The notes under the pieces are model-generated. The model was not told where the DNA came from. It made no database searches and saw only the letters and a program-made list of their open reading frames with translations. A stretch of 64,000 nucleotides of DNA from Arthrobacter_B citreus (GTDB lineage: Bacteria; Actinomycetota; Actinomycetes; Actinomycetales; Micrococcaceae): assembly GCF_042429235.1 (NCBI RefSeq), contig NZ_JBHMBA010000019.1. One strand, given 5' to 3'. Both the position numbers and the translations under genes were made by a program. Position 1 is the first letter of the stretch, and every line of letters starts with the position of its first letter. This document shows, in pieces, positions 51,246 to 60,065 of this stretch.

Positions 51246-51644
51246 ATGTCTTCTGATTCCTCCGTCCAGCCATTCGGTGTTTCCGCAGCGGAACGCGTTA
51301 CCGTCTATGGGGCGCAGGGCCGTCCGGAGGTCGCGGCATTCCTTCCCGGGCACGCGTTCCTGGCCGAGTCGGGCGCACTCATGCCGGCCGACGTCGTGAT
51401 CCTGGTGGTGGGATCCGCAGCCGATCTCGCCCATGAACTGACCGATGCCGCCGCTGCCGTGGAATCCGGCGGCGTGCTGTGGGTGTGCTTCCCCACCGCG
51501 GAGGAGGAAGGCGGCAAGGAGCTGGACATCAACCGCGACACAGTCGCGTCACTGCTGGAGACCAATCAGTGGCGCCCGCTCGCTGACGTCACCCTGAGCG
51601 ACAAATGGGCCGCAGTGCGCGGCAAGCCGTCCGCGGGGGAGTAG
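51246..51644 (+). CDS. Uncharacterised small protein (DUF3052-like?)
   Basis: 132 residues. It has an alternating beta/alpha pattern: ADVVILVVGSAADLAHEL, ESGGVLWVCFPTAEEEGGKELDINRDTVASLL and a C-terminal VTLSDKWAAVRGKP. The order of a Rossmann-like core and a final SxxWxxxR motif is reminiscent of DUF3052 proteins, but this is not certain. Divergent from the preceding gene. Confidence 0.7.
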   Translation: MSSDSSVQPFGVSAAERVTVYGAQGRPEVAAFLPGHAFLAESGALMPADVVILVVGSAADLAHELTDAAAAVESGGVLWVCFPTAEEEGGKELDINRDTVASLLETNQWRPLADVTLSDKWAAVRGKPSAGE

Positions 51645-51663
51645 CCTGACGAGCACCCGTCAA

Positions 51664-51682
51664 TTTCTACAGCGTGTAGAAA
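51664..51682. promoter_or_regulatory. Perfect palindrome upstream of flavohemoprotein
   Basis: TTTCTACAGCGTGTAGAAA (8-3-8) lies 149 bases before the flavohemoprotein start and 20 bases after the preceding stop. It is a candidate regulator site (TACA-N3-TGTA core). A terminator is less likely, given weak pairing and no T-run. Confidence 0.55.
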
Positions 51683-51830
51683 AAGAGTAGTGTTCAGTTC
51701 CGGAAGTCGATGACTGACTGACAATCTTTCGGGTTGTGGTCTGCAGCCCGAGTATGTGCTGAGGACTCCCGACCCACCGTGCCCCTTGATCTTCACGAGG
51801 CACACTCACGCTGCAATGAAGGAGTTCGAC

Positions 51831-53033
51831 GTGCTTTCTGATACCTCACGCCCGGTTATTGAGGCAACCCTGCCAGTGGTGGGCGAGAATATCGGTGAAA
51901 TTGCCCGGCGGTTTTATGCGCATATGTTCTCCGAAAAGCCCGAGCTGCTGGATGGACTCTTTAACCGCGGAAACCAGGCCGGCGGAAAACAGCAGTTGGC
52001 GCTGGCTGGTTCCGTGGCTGCCTTTGCCGGGTATCTGGTCAACAGGCCCGATGAGCTGCCCGATCATTTGCTGGCAAGGATCTCGCACAAGCACGTCTCA
52101 CTCGGCCTGCGCCCGGAGCAGTACAAGGTGGTCCACGACCACCTGATGTGGGCCATCGTGGATGTCTTGGGCGCGGCCGTCACCCCCGAGGTGGCAGCGG
52201 CTTGGGACGAGGTCTATTGGCTGATGGCCAATGTCCTCATTAACCTGGAGCGCAGCATGTACGCCGACGCCGGTCTCACCCCGGAGGGCGTGTGGCGGAC
52301 CTGGAAGGTGATGCAGAAGATCCGCGAGACCGACGACGTCCTCACCTTCGTGGTGGAGCGCACTGACAACCGCGCTGTGGAACCGTCGCTGCCCGGGCAG
52401 TACGTCTCCCTGAAGGCGCTGATGTCCGACGGCGTGCACCAGCCTCGGCAGTACAGCCTCACCCGGGCCGACGACGGCCGGCACCGCCAGTTCTCCGTCA
52501 AGCGGGTGCACGGCGAACCCACCCCGGACGGGGAGGTTTCCAACCACCTGCATGCGAACGTCAAGGTCGGCGACGAATTGGTGCTGTCCGCACCGTTCGG
52601 TGACGTGGTGCTGCAATCCAGCGTCCGGCCGGTCGTTTTCGCCAGCGCCGGCATCGGCATCACACCCATGGCGGGAATGATCTCCCACCTGGCACAGACC
52701 AAATCACAGCGCTCCGTGACACTGCTGCACGCTGACAATTCCCCGGCCTCCTTCGCCCTGCGCGACCAGGTGCAGGCGGATCTGGCCGAGCTGCCCCGTG
52801 CAACCATGCTCAGCTGGTTCAAGGAGCCCTCCGCGGAGCGGTTGAGCACGGAGTTCGCCGGCCGCATGAACCTGGATGCTGTCGAGCTGCCGGTCGACGC
52901 CGAGTACTACCTGTGCGGGCCGCTGCCGTTCATGCAGGCCGTGCGCAGCTCGCTGATTGCCCGCGGGGTTCCGGCACGGGACATCCAGTACGAGGTCTTC
53001 GGCCCCGACCTCTGGCTCGCCGACTTCCAGTAG
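51831..53033 (+). CDS. hmp: Flavohemoprotein (nitric oxide dioxygenase)
   Basis: 400 residues from the GTG at 51831, with AAGGAG just upstream; an earlier in-frame start adds 25 unrelated residues. Globin domain 1-140 with proximal His88 in ISHKHVSLGL and Tyr/Gln of the distal pocket in the first helices. FAD domain with RQYSLTR, and a NAD domain with GIGITPM and CGPLPFM. It converts NO plus O2 to nitrate using NAD(P)H. A partial second copy of its NAD domain lies at 59783. Confidence 0.95.
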   Translation: MLSDTSRPVIEATLPVVGENIGEIARRFYAHMFSEKPELLDGLFNRGNQAGGKQQLALAGSVAAFAGYLVNRPDELPDHLLARISHKHVSLGLRPEQYKVVHDHLMWAIVDVLGAAVTPEVAAAWDEVYWLMANVLINLERSMYADAGLTPEGVWRTWKVMQKIRETDDVLTFVVERTDNRAVEPSLPGQYVSLKALMSDGVHQPRQYSLTRADDGRHRQFSVKRVHGEPTPDGEVSNHLHANVKVGDELVLSAPFGDVVLQSSVRPVVFASAGIGITPMAGMISHLAQTKSQRSVTLLHADNSPASFALRDQVQADLAELPRATMLSWFKEPSAERLSTEFAGRMNLDAVELPVDAEYYLCGPLPFMQAVRSSLIARGVPARDIQYEVFGPDLWLADFQ

Positions 53034-53060
53034 GGGCAGCCAGCCGGCCCCGGCTTCCAG

Positions 53061-53591
53061 TTATGCGTTTTGCTGCTCCGCCGCCCACTCGGCCACCCGC
53101 CGGGCGCTTTCCTCCTCGGACAGGTCCTCCACCCGGGTGAGCACGGACCAGCGCACACCGAACGGATCGCGGATGCTGGCGTACCTGTCACCGCTGACAA
53201 AGGTGGTCAGCGGCTCACGGATTACGGCGCCGGCTGCTTCGGCGCGCGCCACGACGTCGTCCACGTTGGGGCAGTACAGGCCCATCGAATAGCAGTCCCC
53301 TTCGCCTTCGGGCGGCGGCACCAGTACATAGTCGGGGCTCGGTTCACCCAGCTGCATCCGGCCGGTGCCGAAGTCCAGGTCGGCGTGCACGACGACGCCG
53401 CCCATCTCGGTGACATCGACCACCCGGGCACCAAAAACGTCCTGGTAAAACCGGATGGCCTCACGGGCTCCCGGAACCACCAGGAACGGGGTGAGAGTCG
53501 TGGAACCGTGCGGAAGACCGTTGGTGGTGTGCGCCCCGGTGGCTCCCACAGTGCTTTGATCAGTGCTGGAAATGTTCTCTGAAGTAGTCAT
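53061..53591 (-). CDS. VOC family protein, PhnB-like
   Basis: 176 residues. After about 30 low-complexity residues come the PhnB-like pattern LTPFLVVPGAREAIRFYQDVFGA, MGLYCPNVDDVVARAEAAGAVI and SIRDPFGVRWSVLTRVEDLS. Divergent from an AraC gene, a common pairing. Substrate unknown. Confidence 0.87.
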   Translation of the reverse strand: MTTSENISSTDQSTVGATGAHTTNGLPHGSTTLTPFLVVPGAREAIRFYQDVFGARVVDVTEMGGVVVHADLDFGTGRMQLGEPSPDYVLVPPPEGEGDCYSMGLYCPNVDDVVARAEAAGAVIREPLTTFVSGDRYASIRDPFGVRWSVLTRVEDLSEEESARRVAEWAAEQQNA

Positions 53592-53719
53592 AGTGTCAGG
53601 CTAGGCAGCACGTGCGGCCCGCAGCTTGAAGATTTGCGACAGCGGGCAAGATCGCCGGCAACTCGCAGCAGCGTGAATTCCAACAGCTTGAATTCGAACC
53701 GGCGGGAAAGGAGGAGACC

Positions 53720-54562
53720 GTGGACGAGTGGCGCGGCATGCTGTATCCGGCCCGGCTCCCGGCCTTCCGGCGTTTGCCCCCGCCGCCGGAGCTGGAGGAC
53801 CGGGTGCGCTGGTTTTGGATTCCGGAATGGAACCTTGGCCCCGGCGTCGTATCCCGTCAGGAGATCCTGCCTTTCCCGGCCCTGAACTTCGTGGTGCAGC
53901 CGGAGGGAGTGACGCTTTCGGGCCCCGCGACCCGCCGCTCCCACCGGGACCTGAGCGGCTCCGGCTGGGCGTTCGGCGTGCTGCTGCGCCCCGCCGCGGT
54001 CCCGGCTTTCACCTCCGATCCGGGTGCGCTGCGGGATCTCGAAGTCGGCTTCCCGGCTCCGGAACTGCATGCCGCTGTCGTGGCTGCGATGAGTCCTGCG
54101 GACGGCAATGGGGAAATGAACGACGACGGCGCCGGAGAGGGGGGTGACGACGCCCGGCACGCCCGGGCCGCAACCGCCGTCGTGAGCTGGCTTGAGGCCC
54201 ATGTTCCTGCTCCGGGGTCTGAGGCCCAAGTCGCCAACAACTTGGAGGATCTGATCCGCACCGACCCGTCCCTGACCCGTGTCGGCGAAGCGGCGCAACG
54301 GCTGGGCGTCTCGGCCCGCACCCTGCAGCGTCTTGCCCGGAGCCATGTTGGGCTGCCTCCGCTGGCCATGATCCGCCGCTACCGGCTGCAGGAAGCGGCC
54401 GAGCGGCTGCGCACCGATTCCGGAGCCGTCATTGCGGACATCGCCGCCGAGCTGGGCTACGCCGACCATGCCCACCTGGCCGCCGCCTTCCGCGAGGTGC
54501 TGGGTTTCACGCCCAGCGGATACCGGCGGTCAGCCGCTCCGGGAAACACAGCCGGCGGATAA
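53720..54562 (+). CDS. AraC family transcriptional regulator
   Basis: 280 residues from GTG 53720 with GGAGGAG upstream. The N-terminal sensor domain (about 1-150) has RVRWFWIPEW and LPFPALNFVVQP, as in DUF6597-type AraC proteins. The C-terminal double HTH is at about 185-270: VGEAAQRLGVSARTLQRLARSHVGLPPLAMIRRYRL...IAAELGYADHAHLAAAFREVLGFTPSGYR. Likely controls the divergent VOC gene. Confidence 0.92.
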   Translation: MDEWRGMLYPARLPAFRRLPPPPELEDRVRWFWIPEWNLGPGVVSRQEILPFPALNFVVQPEGVTLSGPATRRSHRDLSGSGWAFGVLLRPAAVPAFTSDPGALRDLEVGFPAPELHAAVVAAMSPADGNGEMNDDGAGEGGDDARHARAATAVVSWLEAHVPAPGSEAQVANNLEDLIRTDPSLTRVGEAAQRLGVSARTLQRLARSHVGLPPLAMIRRYRLQEAAERLRTDSGAVIADIAAELGYADHAHLAAAFREVLGFTPSGYRRSAAPGNTAGG

Positions 54563-54832
54563 CGCAGGGCGCTGGGACAGCACCGAAAACTCGACCACCC
54601 GCCGCAACCCATTTGGCATTGCGATTGCGTAACGCGTCCAACCTCTCTTGTCCCGCTGCCGCCGCGGGCATAAGTTGTCCACGCCTGCAAACTTGTGGCG
54701 GTCACCGTCACCGGGCATCAGTGCGTTGTATCCGTCCGATCCGACTCCAGCAGTCCAGCACCGGCGCGCCCCGTCGAGGTGGCGCAGCCGGTACCCACAG
54801 CAACAGCCGGATCTTGTACAAAGGCAGCAGTC

Positions 54833-55951
54833 ATGACCCGAATGAAGCATGTTTCGACTCTTTTCCTGGCCCTTGGACTCGCGGCGGGCATGTCTGCCTG
54901 TGCTCCGGCCGGGTCCAACACCGAGGACGGCGACAGCGAAGCCGCCGAATGCAACGTGGGCATCTCCATGCCAACCCGCAGCCTGGAACGCTGGATCAAC
55001 GACGGCGAGGGGCTGGAGGAAAAACTCAAGGCCCGCGGCTGCACCGTTGACCTGCAGTACGCCGAAGACAAGACCGACCAGCAGATCAGCCAGATCCAGA
55101 ACCAGGTGGCGGGCGGCGCCAAGATCCTGGTGGTGGCAGCCATCGACGGCAAGACCCTCGGCCCGACCCTGGAAAGCGCCAAGGACCAGGACGTCACCGT
55201 TATTGCCTATGACCGGCTGATCAACGGCACCGACGCGGTGGACTACTACGCCACGTTCGACAACTACCAGGTGGGCCAGCTGCAGGGCGAGTTCATCGAG
55301 GAGGAACTGGGGCTGGCCAACGGCGAGGGCCCGTACAACCTGGAGCCTTTCGCCGGCAGCCCGGATGACAATAACGCCTCCTTCTTCTTCTCAGGCGCCT
55401 GGGACGTGCTGCTGCCCTACGTGGAAAGCGGCCAGCTGGTGGTGCCCTCGGGCAAGTCACCGGCGGACAATGACGCCTGGACCTCCATCGGCATCCTGGG
55501 CTGGAAGTCAGCCGACGCCCAGTCCGAAATGGACAACCGCCTGCAGTCCTTCTACACCGGCGGTGACAAGGTCGACGTCGTGCTCTCGCCCAATGACAGC
55601 CTGGCGCTGGGCATCGAATCTTCCCTCCTGGCCGCCGGCTACACGCCGGGCACCGACTGGCCGCTGATCACCGGACAGGACGCCGACGCCGCCAACATCA
55701 AGGCGCTGCTCAACGACCAGCAGGCCATGACCGTGTGGAAAGACACCCGCGAACTGGGTTCCCAGGTGGACACCATGATCGCCTCGCTCGTGGCCGGGGA
55801 AGATCCGGAAGTGAATGACACCGAGACCTACGACAACGAGGTGAAGGTGGTGCCCACCTACATCCTGGAGCCGCAGGTAGTGGTCAAGGAGGACGTGCAG
55901 GGCACGCTGGTGGACTCCGGCTTCGTCTCTGCGGATGAGGTTGGACTCTAA
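54833..55951 (+). CDS. chvE: Multiple-monosaccharide ABC transporter binding lipoprotein
   Basis: 372 residues from ATG 54833 (ATG 54842 is also possible). Lipobox MSAC gives Cys23. The mature part is a ChvE-type family-2 binding protein: VGISMPTRSLERWINDGEGLEEKL, AEDKTDQQISQIQNQVAGG, VIAYDRLI, DGYATFDN-like DYYATFDN and GQDADAANIKALL. It binds arabinose, xylose, glucose or galactose in relatives. It is followed by a hairpin and the MmsA/MmsB genes. Confidence 0.92.
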   Translation: MTRMKHVSTLFLALGLAAGMSACAPAGSNTEDGDSEAAECNVGISMPTRSLERWINDGEGLEEKLKARGCTVDLQYAEDKTDQQISQIQNQVAGGAKILVVAAIDGKTLGPTLESAKDQDVTVIAYDRLINGTDAVDYYATFDNYQVGQLQGEFIEEELGLANGEGPYNLEPFAGSPDDNNASFFFSGAWDVLLPYVESGQLVVPSGKSPADNDAWTSIGILGWKSADAQSEMDNRLQSFYTGGDKVDVVLSPNDSLALGIESSLLAAGYTPGTDWPLITGQDADAANIKALLNDQQAMTVWKDTRELGSQVDTMIASLVAGEDPEVNDTETYDNEVKVVPTYILEPQVVVKEDVQGTLVDSGFVSADEVGL

Positions 55952-55972
55952 CCAGCCCCGGTCATTGACCGT

Positions 55973-56005
55973 GAAGCGGGGCGCGGCCGGTCCGCGTCCC
56001 GCTTC
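55973..56005 (+). terminator. Hairpin between chvE and mmsA
   Basis: Arms 55973-55986 and 55992-56005 pair over 14 bases with one G-T pair (GAAGCGGG outer part, CGCGG inner part) around a 5-base loop. No T-run. Probably a 3' stabiliser of the chvE message or a partial terminator. Confidence 0.7.
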
Positions 56006-56040
56006 CCGGGTCTCCATTTCGGCACCGAAACGAGAACGGC

Positions 56041-57588
56041 ATGAATGACGTCATCCTCTCCATGGACGGCATTGTGAAGGAGTTCAACGGCATCAAGGCG
56101 CTCGACGGCGTCTCCGTGGACATTGAACGCGGCGGAGTGCACGCCATCTGCGGCGAAAACGGCGCCGGCAAGTCCACCCTCATGAAGGTGCTCAGCGGCG
56201 TGTATCCGCACGGCAGCTTCGAGGGCAGCATCACGCTGGAGGGCTCGCCGGTGTCCTATTCAACGATCAATGACAGCGAGCGGGACGGGATTGTGATCAT
56301 CCACCAGGAGCTGGCACTCAGCCCGTTCCTGTCCATTGCGGAAAACATCTTCCTGGGCAACGAAGTCTCCCGCGGCGGAGTGATCGACTGGAACCAAACC
56401 AACCTGCAGGCAGCAGCCCTGCTGGAGCGCGTGGGGCTGGACGAAAGCCCGGCCACTAAAATCCTCGAGCTCGGCGTGGGCAAGCAGCAGCTGGTGGAAA
56501 TCGCCAAGGCACTGTCCAAGGAAGTGAAAATCCTGATCCTGGATGAGCCGACGGCGGCACTGAACGACGGCGACTCGGCCCACCTGCTGGGGCTGATCAA
56601 TCAGCTCCGCGAACAGGGCATCACCTCGATCATCATCTCCCACAAGCTCAACGAGATCCGGGCCATTGCGGACATCGTCACGGTCATCCGCGACGGACAG
56701 ACCATCGACACGTTCCCGGTCGAGGACACCGACGACATTGAAACCCGCATTATCCGGGCCATGGTGGGCAGGCCGCTGGACAGCCAGTTTCCGGAACGGG
56801 AGCCGGACATCGGCGCGGAGAAATTCCGGGTCGAGAACTGGACGGTGCACCACCCCGTGGACACGGAGCGCGTCGTCGTCGAGTCCGCCTCCTTCAACGT
56901 CCACGCCGGAGAAATTGTGGGCTTTGCCGGGCTGATGGGGGCCGGCCGCACCGAACTGGCGATGAGCATCTTCGGCCGCTCCTGGGGCTCCGGAATTTCC
57001 GGGCGCGTGTATAAGGACGGAACCGAAATCCAAACGCGCACGGTGGGCGAAGCCATCCGCCACGGCCTGGCGTACGTCAGCGAGGACCGCAAACGGTACG
57101 GGCTGAACCTCATCGGCAGCGTCACCGTCAACGTCTCCGCCGCGGCGCTGCGCAAGCTGGCAAAGCTGGGGATCATCGACCGTAACCGCGAGTACGGGGT
57201 GGCCGATGATTACCGCCAGCGGATGAACATCAAAACACCCAACGTGTCCTCCCTGGTGGGGAACCTGTCCGGCGGCAACCAGCAAAAGGTCGTGCTCAGC
57301 AAATGGATCTATTCCGGCCCGGACGTGCTGATCCTCGACGAGCCGACGCGGGGCATCGACGTCGGCGCCAAGTTTGAAATCTACGGCATCATCAACGAGA
57401 TGGCGGCCCAGGGCAAAGCCGTCATCGTGATTTCCAGCGAACTGCCCGAGCTGATCGGACTCGCCGACCGCATCTACACGATCGCCGAAGGCAGGCTCAC
57501 GGCCGAGGTGCCCCGCGCCGAGGCCACGCAGGAAGAACTGATGCGCCACATGACCGCCGCCCGGAACCAAGGAGCAGAAGCCTCGTGA
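56041..57588 (+). CDS. mmsA: Multiple-monosaccharide ABC transporter ATP-binding protein
   Basis: 515 residues with two ATPase halves. The first has Walker A GENGAGKST (38-46), LGVGKQQLVEIAKAL and ILILDEPTAAL. The second has a degenerate Walker A (GLMGAGRTEL), signature LSGGNQQK and LILDEPTRGIDVG, as in XylG/MglA/GguA. It energises uptake with MmsB. The stop overlaps mmsB by 4 bases. Confidence 0.95.
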   Translation: MNDVILSMDGIVKEFNGIKALDGVSVDIERGGVHAICGENGAGKSTLMKVLSGVYPHGSFEGSITLEGSPVSYSTINDSERDGIVIIHQELALSPFLSIAENIFLGNEVSRGGVIDWNQTNLQAAALLERVGLDESPATKILELGVGKQQLVEIAKALSKEVKILILDEPTAALNDGDSAHLLGLINQLREQGITSIIISHKLNEIRAIADIVTVIRDGQTIDTFPVEDTDDIETRIIRAMVGRPLDSQFPEREPDIGAEKFRVENWTVHHPVDTERVVVESASFNVHAGEIVGFAGLMGAGRTELAMSIFGRSWGSGISGRVYKDGTEIQTRTVGEAIRHGLAYVSEDRKRYGLNLIGSVTVNVSAAALRKLAKLGIIDRNREYGVADDYRQRMNIKTPNVSSLVGNLSGGNQQKVVLSKWIYSGPDVLILDEPTRGIDVGAKFEIYGIINEMAAQGKAVIVISSELPELIGLADRIYTIAEGRLTAEVPRAEATQEELMRHMTAARNQGAEAS

Positions 57589-58787
57589 CCACCACCACTC
57601 CAGAACAGGCGAAGTCACCGCTCCCGCCGCAGCCCAAATCCTCTAAACGCAGGATGCGCGTTGACCTGCGGCAGTACGGCATCCTTGCCGCGCTCGTCGT
57701 CATCATTGTGCTGTTCCAGATCCTCACCGAGGGGCGGCTGCTCTATCCGGGCAACGTCTCCAACCTCATCCAGCAGAACGCCTACGTCCTGATCCTGGCC
57801 ATCGGCATGGTCATGGTGATCATTGCCGGGCACATCGATTTGTCCGTGGGATCGGTGGTGGCCGTGGTGGGCGGGGTTGCCGCGCTGTCCATGAACAACT
57901 GGGGCCTGCCCTGGTGGGGAGCCGTTGTCCTGGCCCTCGCCGTCGGCGCCCTGATTGGTGCGTGGCAGGGATTCTGGGTGGCATTTGTGGGCATACCGGC
58001 GTTCATTGTCACGCTGGCGGGCATGCTGATCTTCCGCGGCCTGGCCCTGGTGCTGCTCTCCGGCGGCACCGTCAGCGGCCTGCCCCGGCCCTATGTGTCG
58101 ATCGGCTCCGGCACGCTGCCGTCCACCGGAACACCGGACCTGATCACCCTGGGCATCGGCGCCATCGCGTCGGTGGCGGTGATTGTGCAGCAGCTCAAGA
58201 GCCGCGCGGACCTGCAGCGGCTGGGGCTGCCGCGCGAGCAGGCCCTGTCCTTCTGGTTCAAGATTGGCGTGGCCGTGGTGGCCATCATGTACCTGTGCTA
58301 CCTGCTGGCCTACAACCGGGGCACCCCCATCATCCTGGTTATCCTGGCCGTGCTGGTGCTGGCGTACTCCTTCCTGCTGACCCGCACCGTGTTTGGGCGG
58401 CACATTTACGCCATGGGCGGGAACCTCAACGCGGCCATGATGTCCGGCGTAAAGACGCAGTGGGTGAACTTCTTTATTTTCGTGAACATGGGCTTCTTGG
58501 CCGGGCTTGCCGGCGTGGTCAGCACCGCCCGGGCCGGGGGAGCGGTGGCCTCGGCCGGCGGCGGGTATGAGCTGGACGCCATTGCCGCCGTGTTTATCGG
58601 CGGTGCGTCGGTGCAGGGCGGTGTGGGCACCGTGATTGGTGCGGTGATCGGCGGCCTGGTGATGGGTGTCCTGAACCAGGGCCTGTCCATCCTGTCCGTG
58701 GACGCGGCCTGGCAGCAGGTGATCAAGGGCCTGGTGCTGCTGCTCGCGGTGGCGTTTGGGTTCAGCCGGCGGAGGAGTGCGCGGTAG
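57585..58787 (+). CDS. mmsB: Multiple-monosaccharide ABC transporter permease
   Basis: 400 residues with about ten membrane segments of the XylH/GguB type: motif GHIDLSVGSVVAVVGGVAAL, VGIPAFIVTLAGMLIFRGLALVL, ALSFWFKIGVAVV, and FGRHIYAMGGNLNAAMMSGV near the coupling region. GTG start overlapping mmsA. Completes the chvE-mmsA-mmsB importer. Confidence 0.95.
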   Translation: MTTTTPEQAKSPLPPQPKSSKRRMRVDLRQYGILAALVVIIVLFQILTEGRLLYPGNVSNLIQQNAYVLILAIGMVMVIIAGHIDLSVGSVVAVVGGVAALSMNNWGLPWWGAVVLALAVGALIGAWQGFWVAFVGIPAFIVTLAGMLIFRGLALVLLSGGTVSGLPRPYVSIGSGTLPSTGTPDLITLGIGAIASVAVIVQQLKSRADLQRLGLPREQALSFWFKIGVAVVAIMYLCYLLAYNRGTPIILVILAVLVLAYSFLLTRTVFGRHIYAMGGNLNAAMMSGVKTQWVNFFIFVNMGFLAGLAGVVSTARAGGAVASAGGGYELDAIAAVFIGGASVQGGVGTVIGAVIGGLVMGVLNQGLSILSVDAAWQQVIKGLVLLLAVAFGFSRRRSAR

Positions 58788-58876
58788 CTTCAATTTCCGG
58801 TAGTTTCGGGGCATGACTCTGGGGAAAAATGCCGTTCCGGTCCGAATGCTTTTGAGCAGCGGAGGAGCGGTGGGCC

Positions 58877-59248
58877 ATGTCTGAGGAGTTTGGCGGACTG
58901 ATTCCGCTGCTGTTTGTGCTGGTTTTCCTGCCGGGCCTCTGCGTGGCCGTGACCCGGCAGGCAGCCGACGGACTGATTGGCATGAACGGTTCGGCCGGGA
59001 TCCGCACCCGGTACACCAAGGTCTCCGACGAAGCATGGGTTGCCGGGCACCAAGCCGCCCTTCCGGTGGTGAAAAAGATGTGGCCCGCTGCGGCTGCCGG
59101 AGTGCTGGCTGCCGTGGTGGTGCAGTTCGTGGCGGGCGGTGGCTGGGGTATTGGCGTGGCCTTCCTGGGGCTCATTGTTGAGACGGTGATCCTGGTCCGT
59201 TCCGCTGCGGCCGCTAACGGTGCCGCGCGTGCCGCCGCCGGAGCCTAG
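58877..59248 (+). CDS. SdpI family membrane protein
   Basis: 123 residues. Two to three hydrophobic segments and the SdpI-type motif IGMNGSAGIRTRYTKVSDEAWVAGHQAA (about 34-61). SdpI of Bacillus confers immunity to the SdpC killing factor, but actinobacterial members stand alone and their role is unknown. GGAGGAG lies upstream. Confidence 0.82.
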   Translation: MSEEFGGLIPLLFVLVFLPGLCVAVTRQAADGLIGMNGSAGIRTRYTKVSDEAWVAGHQAALPVVKKMWPAAAAGVLAAVVVQFVAGGGWGIGVAFLGLIVETVILVRSAAAANGAARAAAGA

Positions 59249-59292
59249 ACGTCCGGCGGCGGCGCTTCAGGGGCCCTGCTAGCGTAGGTCCG

Positions 59293-59784
59293 ATGGACAT
59301 TTTCTACGAGCCGACCGCTGCCGAACTGCGTTACCTCCGCCGCTGTGTGGAACTCGCCCGCACCGCGTTGGACGACGGCGACGAGCCCTTCGGATCCGTG
59401 CTGGTGGACGCCGACGGGCGTGTGCTGTTCGAAGACCGGAACCGGGTCAAGGACGGCGACGCCACTCGCCACCCAGAATTTGAGATGGCCCGCTGGGCTG
59501 CCGAGAACCAAACCCCCGACGAGCGGGCAGCAAGTACGGCCTACACATCCGGGGAACACTGCCCGATGTGTGCGGCCGCGCACGGTTGGGTGGGACTTGG
59601 GCGCATTGTCTACGCCGCCAGCAGCGCGCAGCTCTCCGAGTGGCTGGCCGAGTGGAACGTTCCTGCCGGGCCGGTTGCCGTCTTACCGATCACTGCTGTG
59701 GTGCCGGGCGCCGACGTCGCCGGACCGGTCGCGGAGCTAAGCGAGGAAATCCGGGCGCTGCACGCCCGCCAGCGCGGGCGCTGA
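59293..59784 (+). CDS. Nucleoside/deoxycytidylate-type deaminase
   Basis: 163 residues of the cytidine-deaminase-like fold. DEPFGSVLVDADG, then zinc site RHPEFEM (the usual HAE is HPE, with catalytic Glu two residues on) and the Cys pair SGEHCPMCAAA. Closest in style to guanine/tRNA-adenosine-type deaminases acting on free bases or nucleosides; the substrate is unknown. Its stop codon overlaps the first bases of a flavohemoprotein fragment. Confidence 0.88.
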   Translation: MDIFYEPTAAELRYLRRCVELARTALDDGDEPFGSVLVDADGRVLFEDRNRVKDGDATRHPEFEMARWAAENQTPDERAASTAYTSGEHCPMCAAAHGWVGLGRIVYAASSAQLSEWLAEWNVPAGPVAVLPITAVVPGADVAGPVAELSEEIRALHARQRGR

Positions 59785-59887
59785 CAACTCAACTGCGTCG
59801 TTCGCCCTGCGCGACCAGATGCGTGCTGACCTGGCTTGGCTCCCGCGGGCCACCATGCACAGCTGGTTCAAGGAGAGCGCACCCTGA
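59783..59887 (+). pseudogene. Flavohemoprotein fragment (NAD domain remnant)
   Basis: One frame reads DNSTASFALRDQ, then MRADLAWLPRATMHSWFKESAP and a stop. It aligns residue by residue with DNSPASFALRDQVQADLAELPRATMLSWFKEPSA of hmp at about 52733-52838. Only about 34 codons remain, with no start and no flanking homology. It is debris of a second hmp-like gene or a partial duplication, and it diverges at synonymous sites, so it is not a recent copy. Confidence 0.75.
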
Positions 59888-60065
59888 GCCGAGCAGACGT
59901 CAGGCTGCGCTGCTTGCCGTCCGCACGAAGTTCAGCCCCGGTTTGAGCACACAAACTCTTCTCCCTCATGCCGAGGAGCCGGACAAGTCTTCCTCCGGGC
60001 CGGTGCAGCGCCTAATCTGGCCGCGTACCAAAAACTCACCCCCACGGAGTTCAAAGGAGCGCATC

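Noticed and set aside
54563..54832. Riboswitch or small RNA before chvE
   Set aside because: I looked at the 270-base gap for conserved riboswitch cores and stable hairpins and saw none that I could support.
58877..59248. Bacteriocin immunity system based on the SdpI-like protein
   Set aside because: No SdpC-like toxin or SdpAB-type genes are adjacent; lone SdpI-family genes are common.
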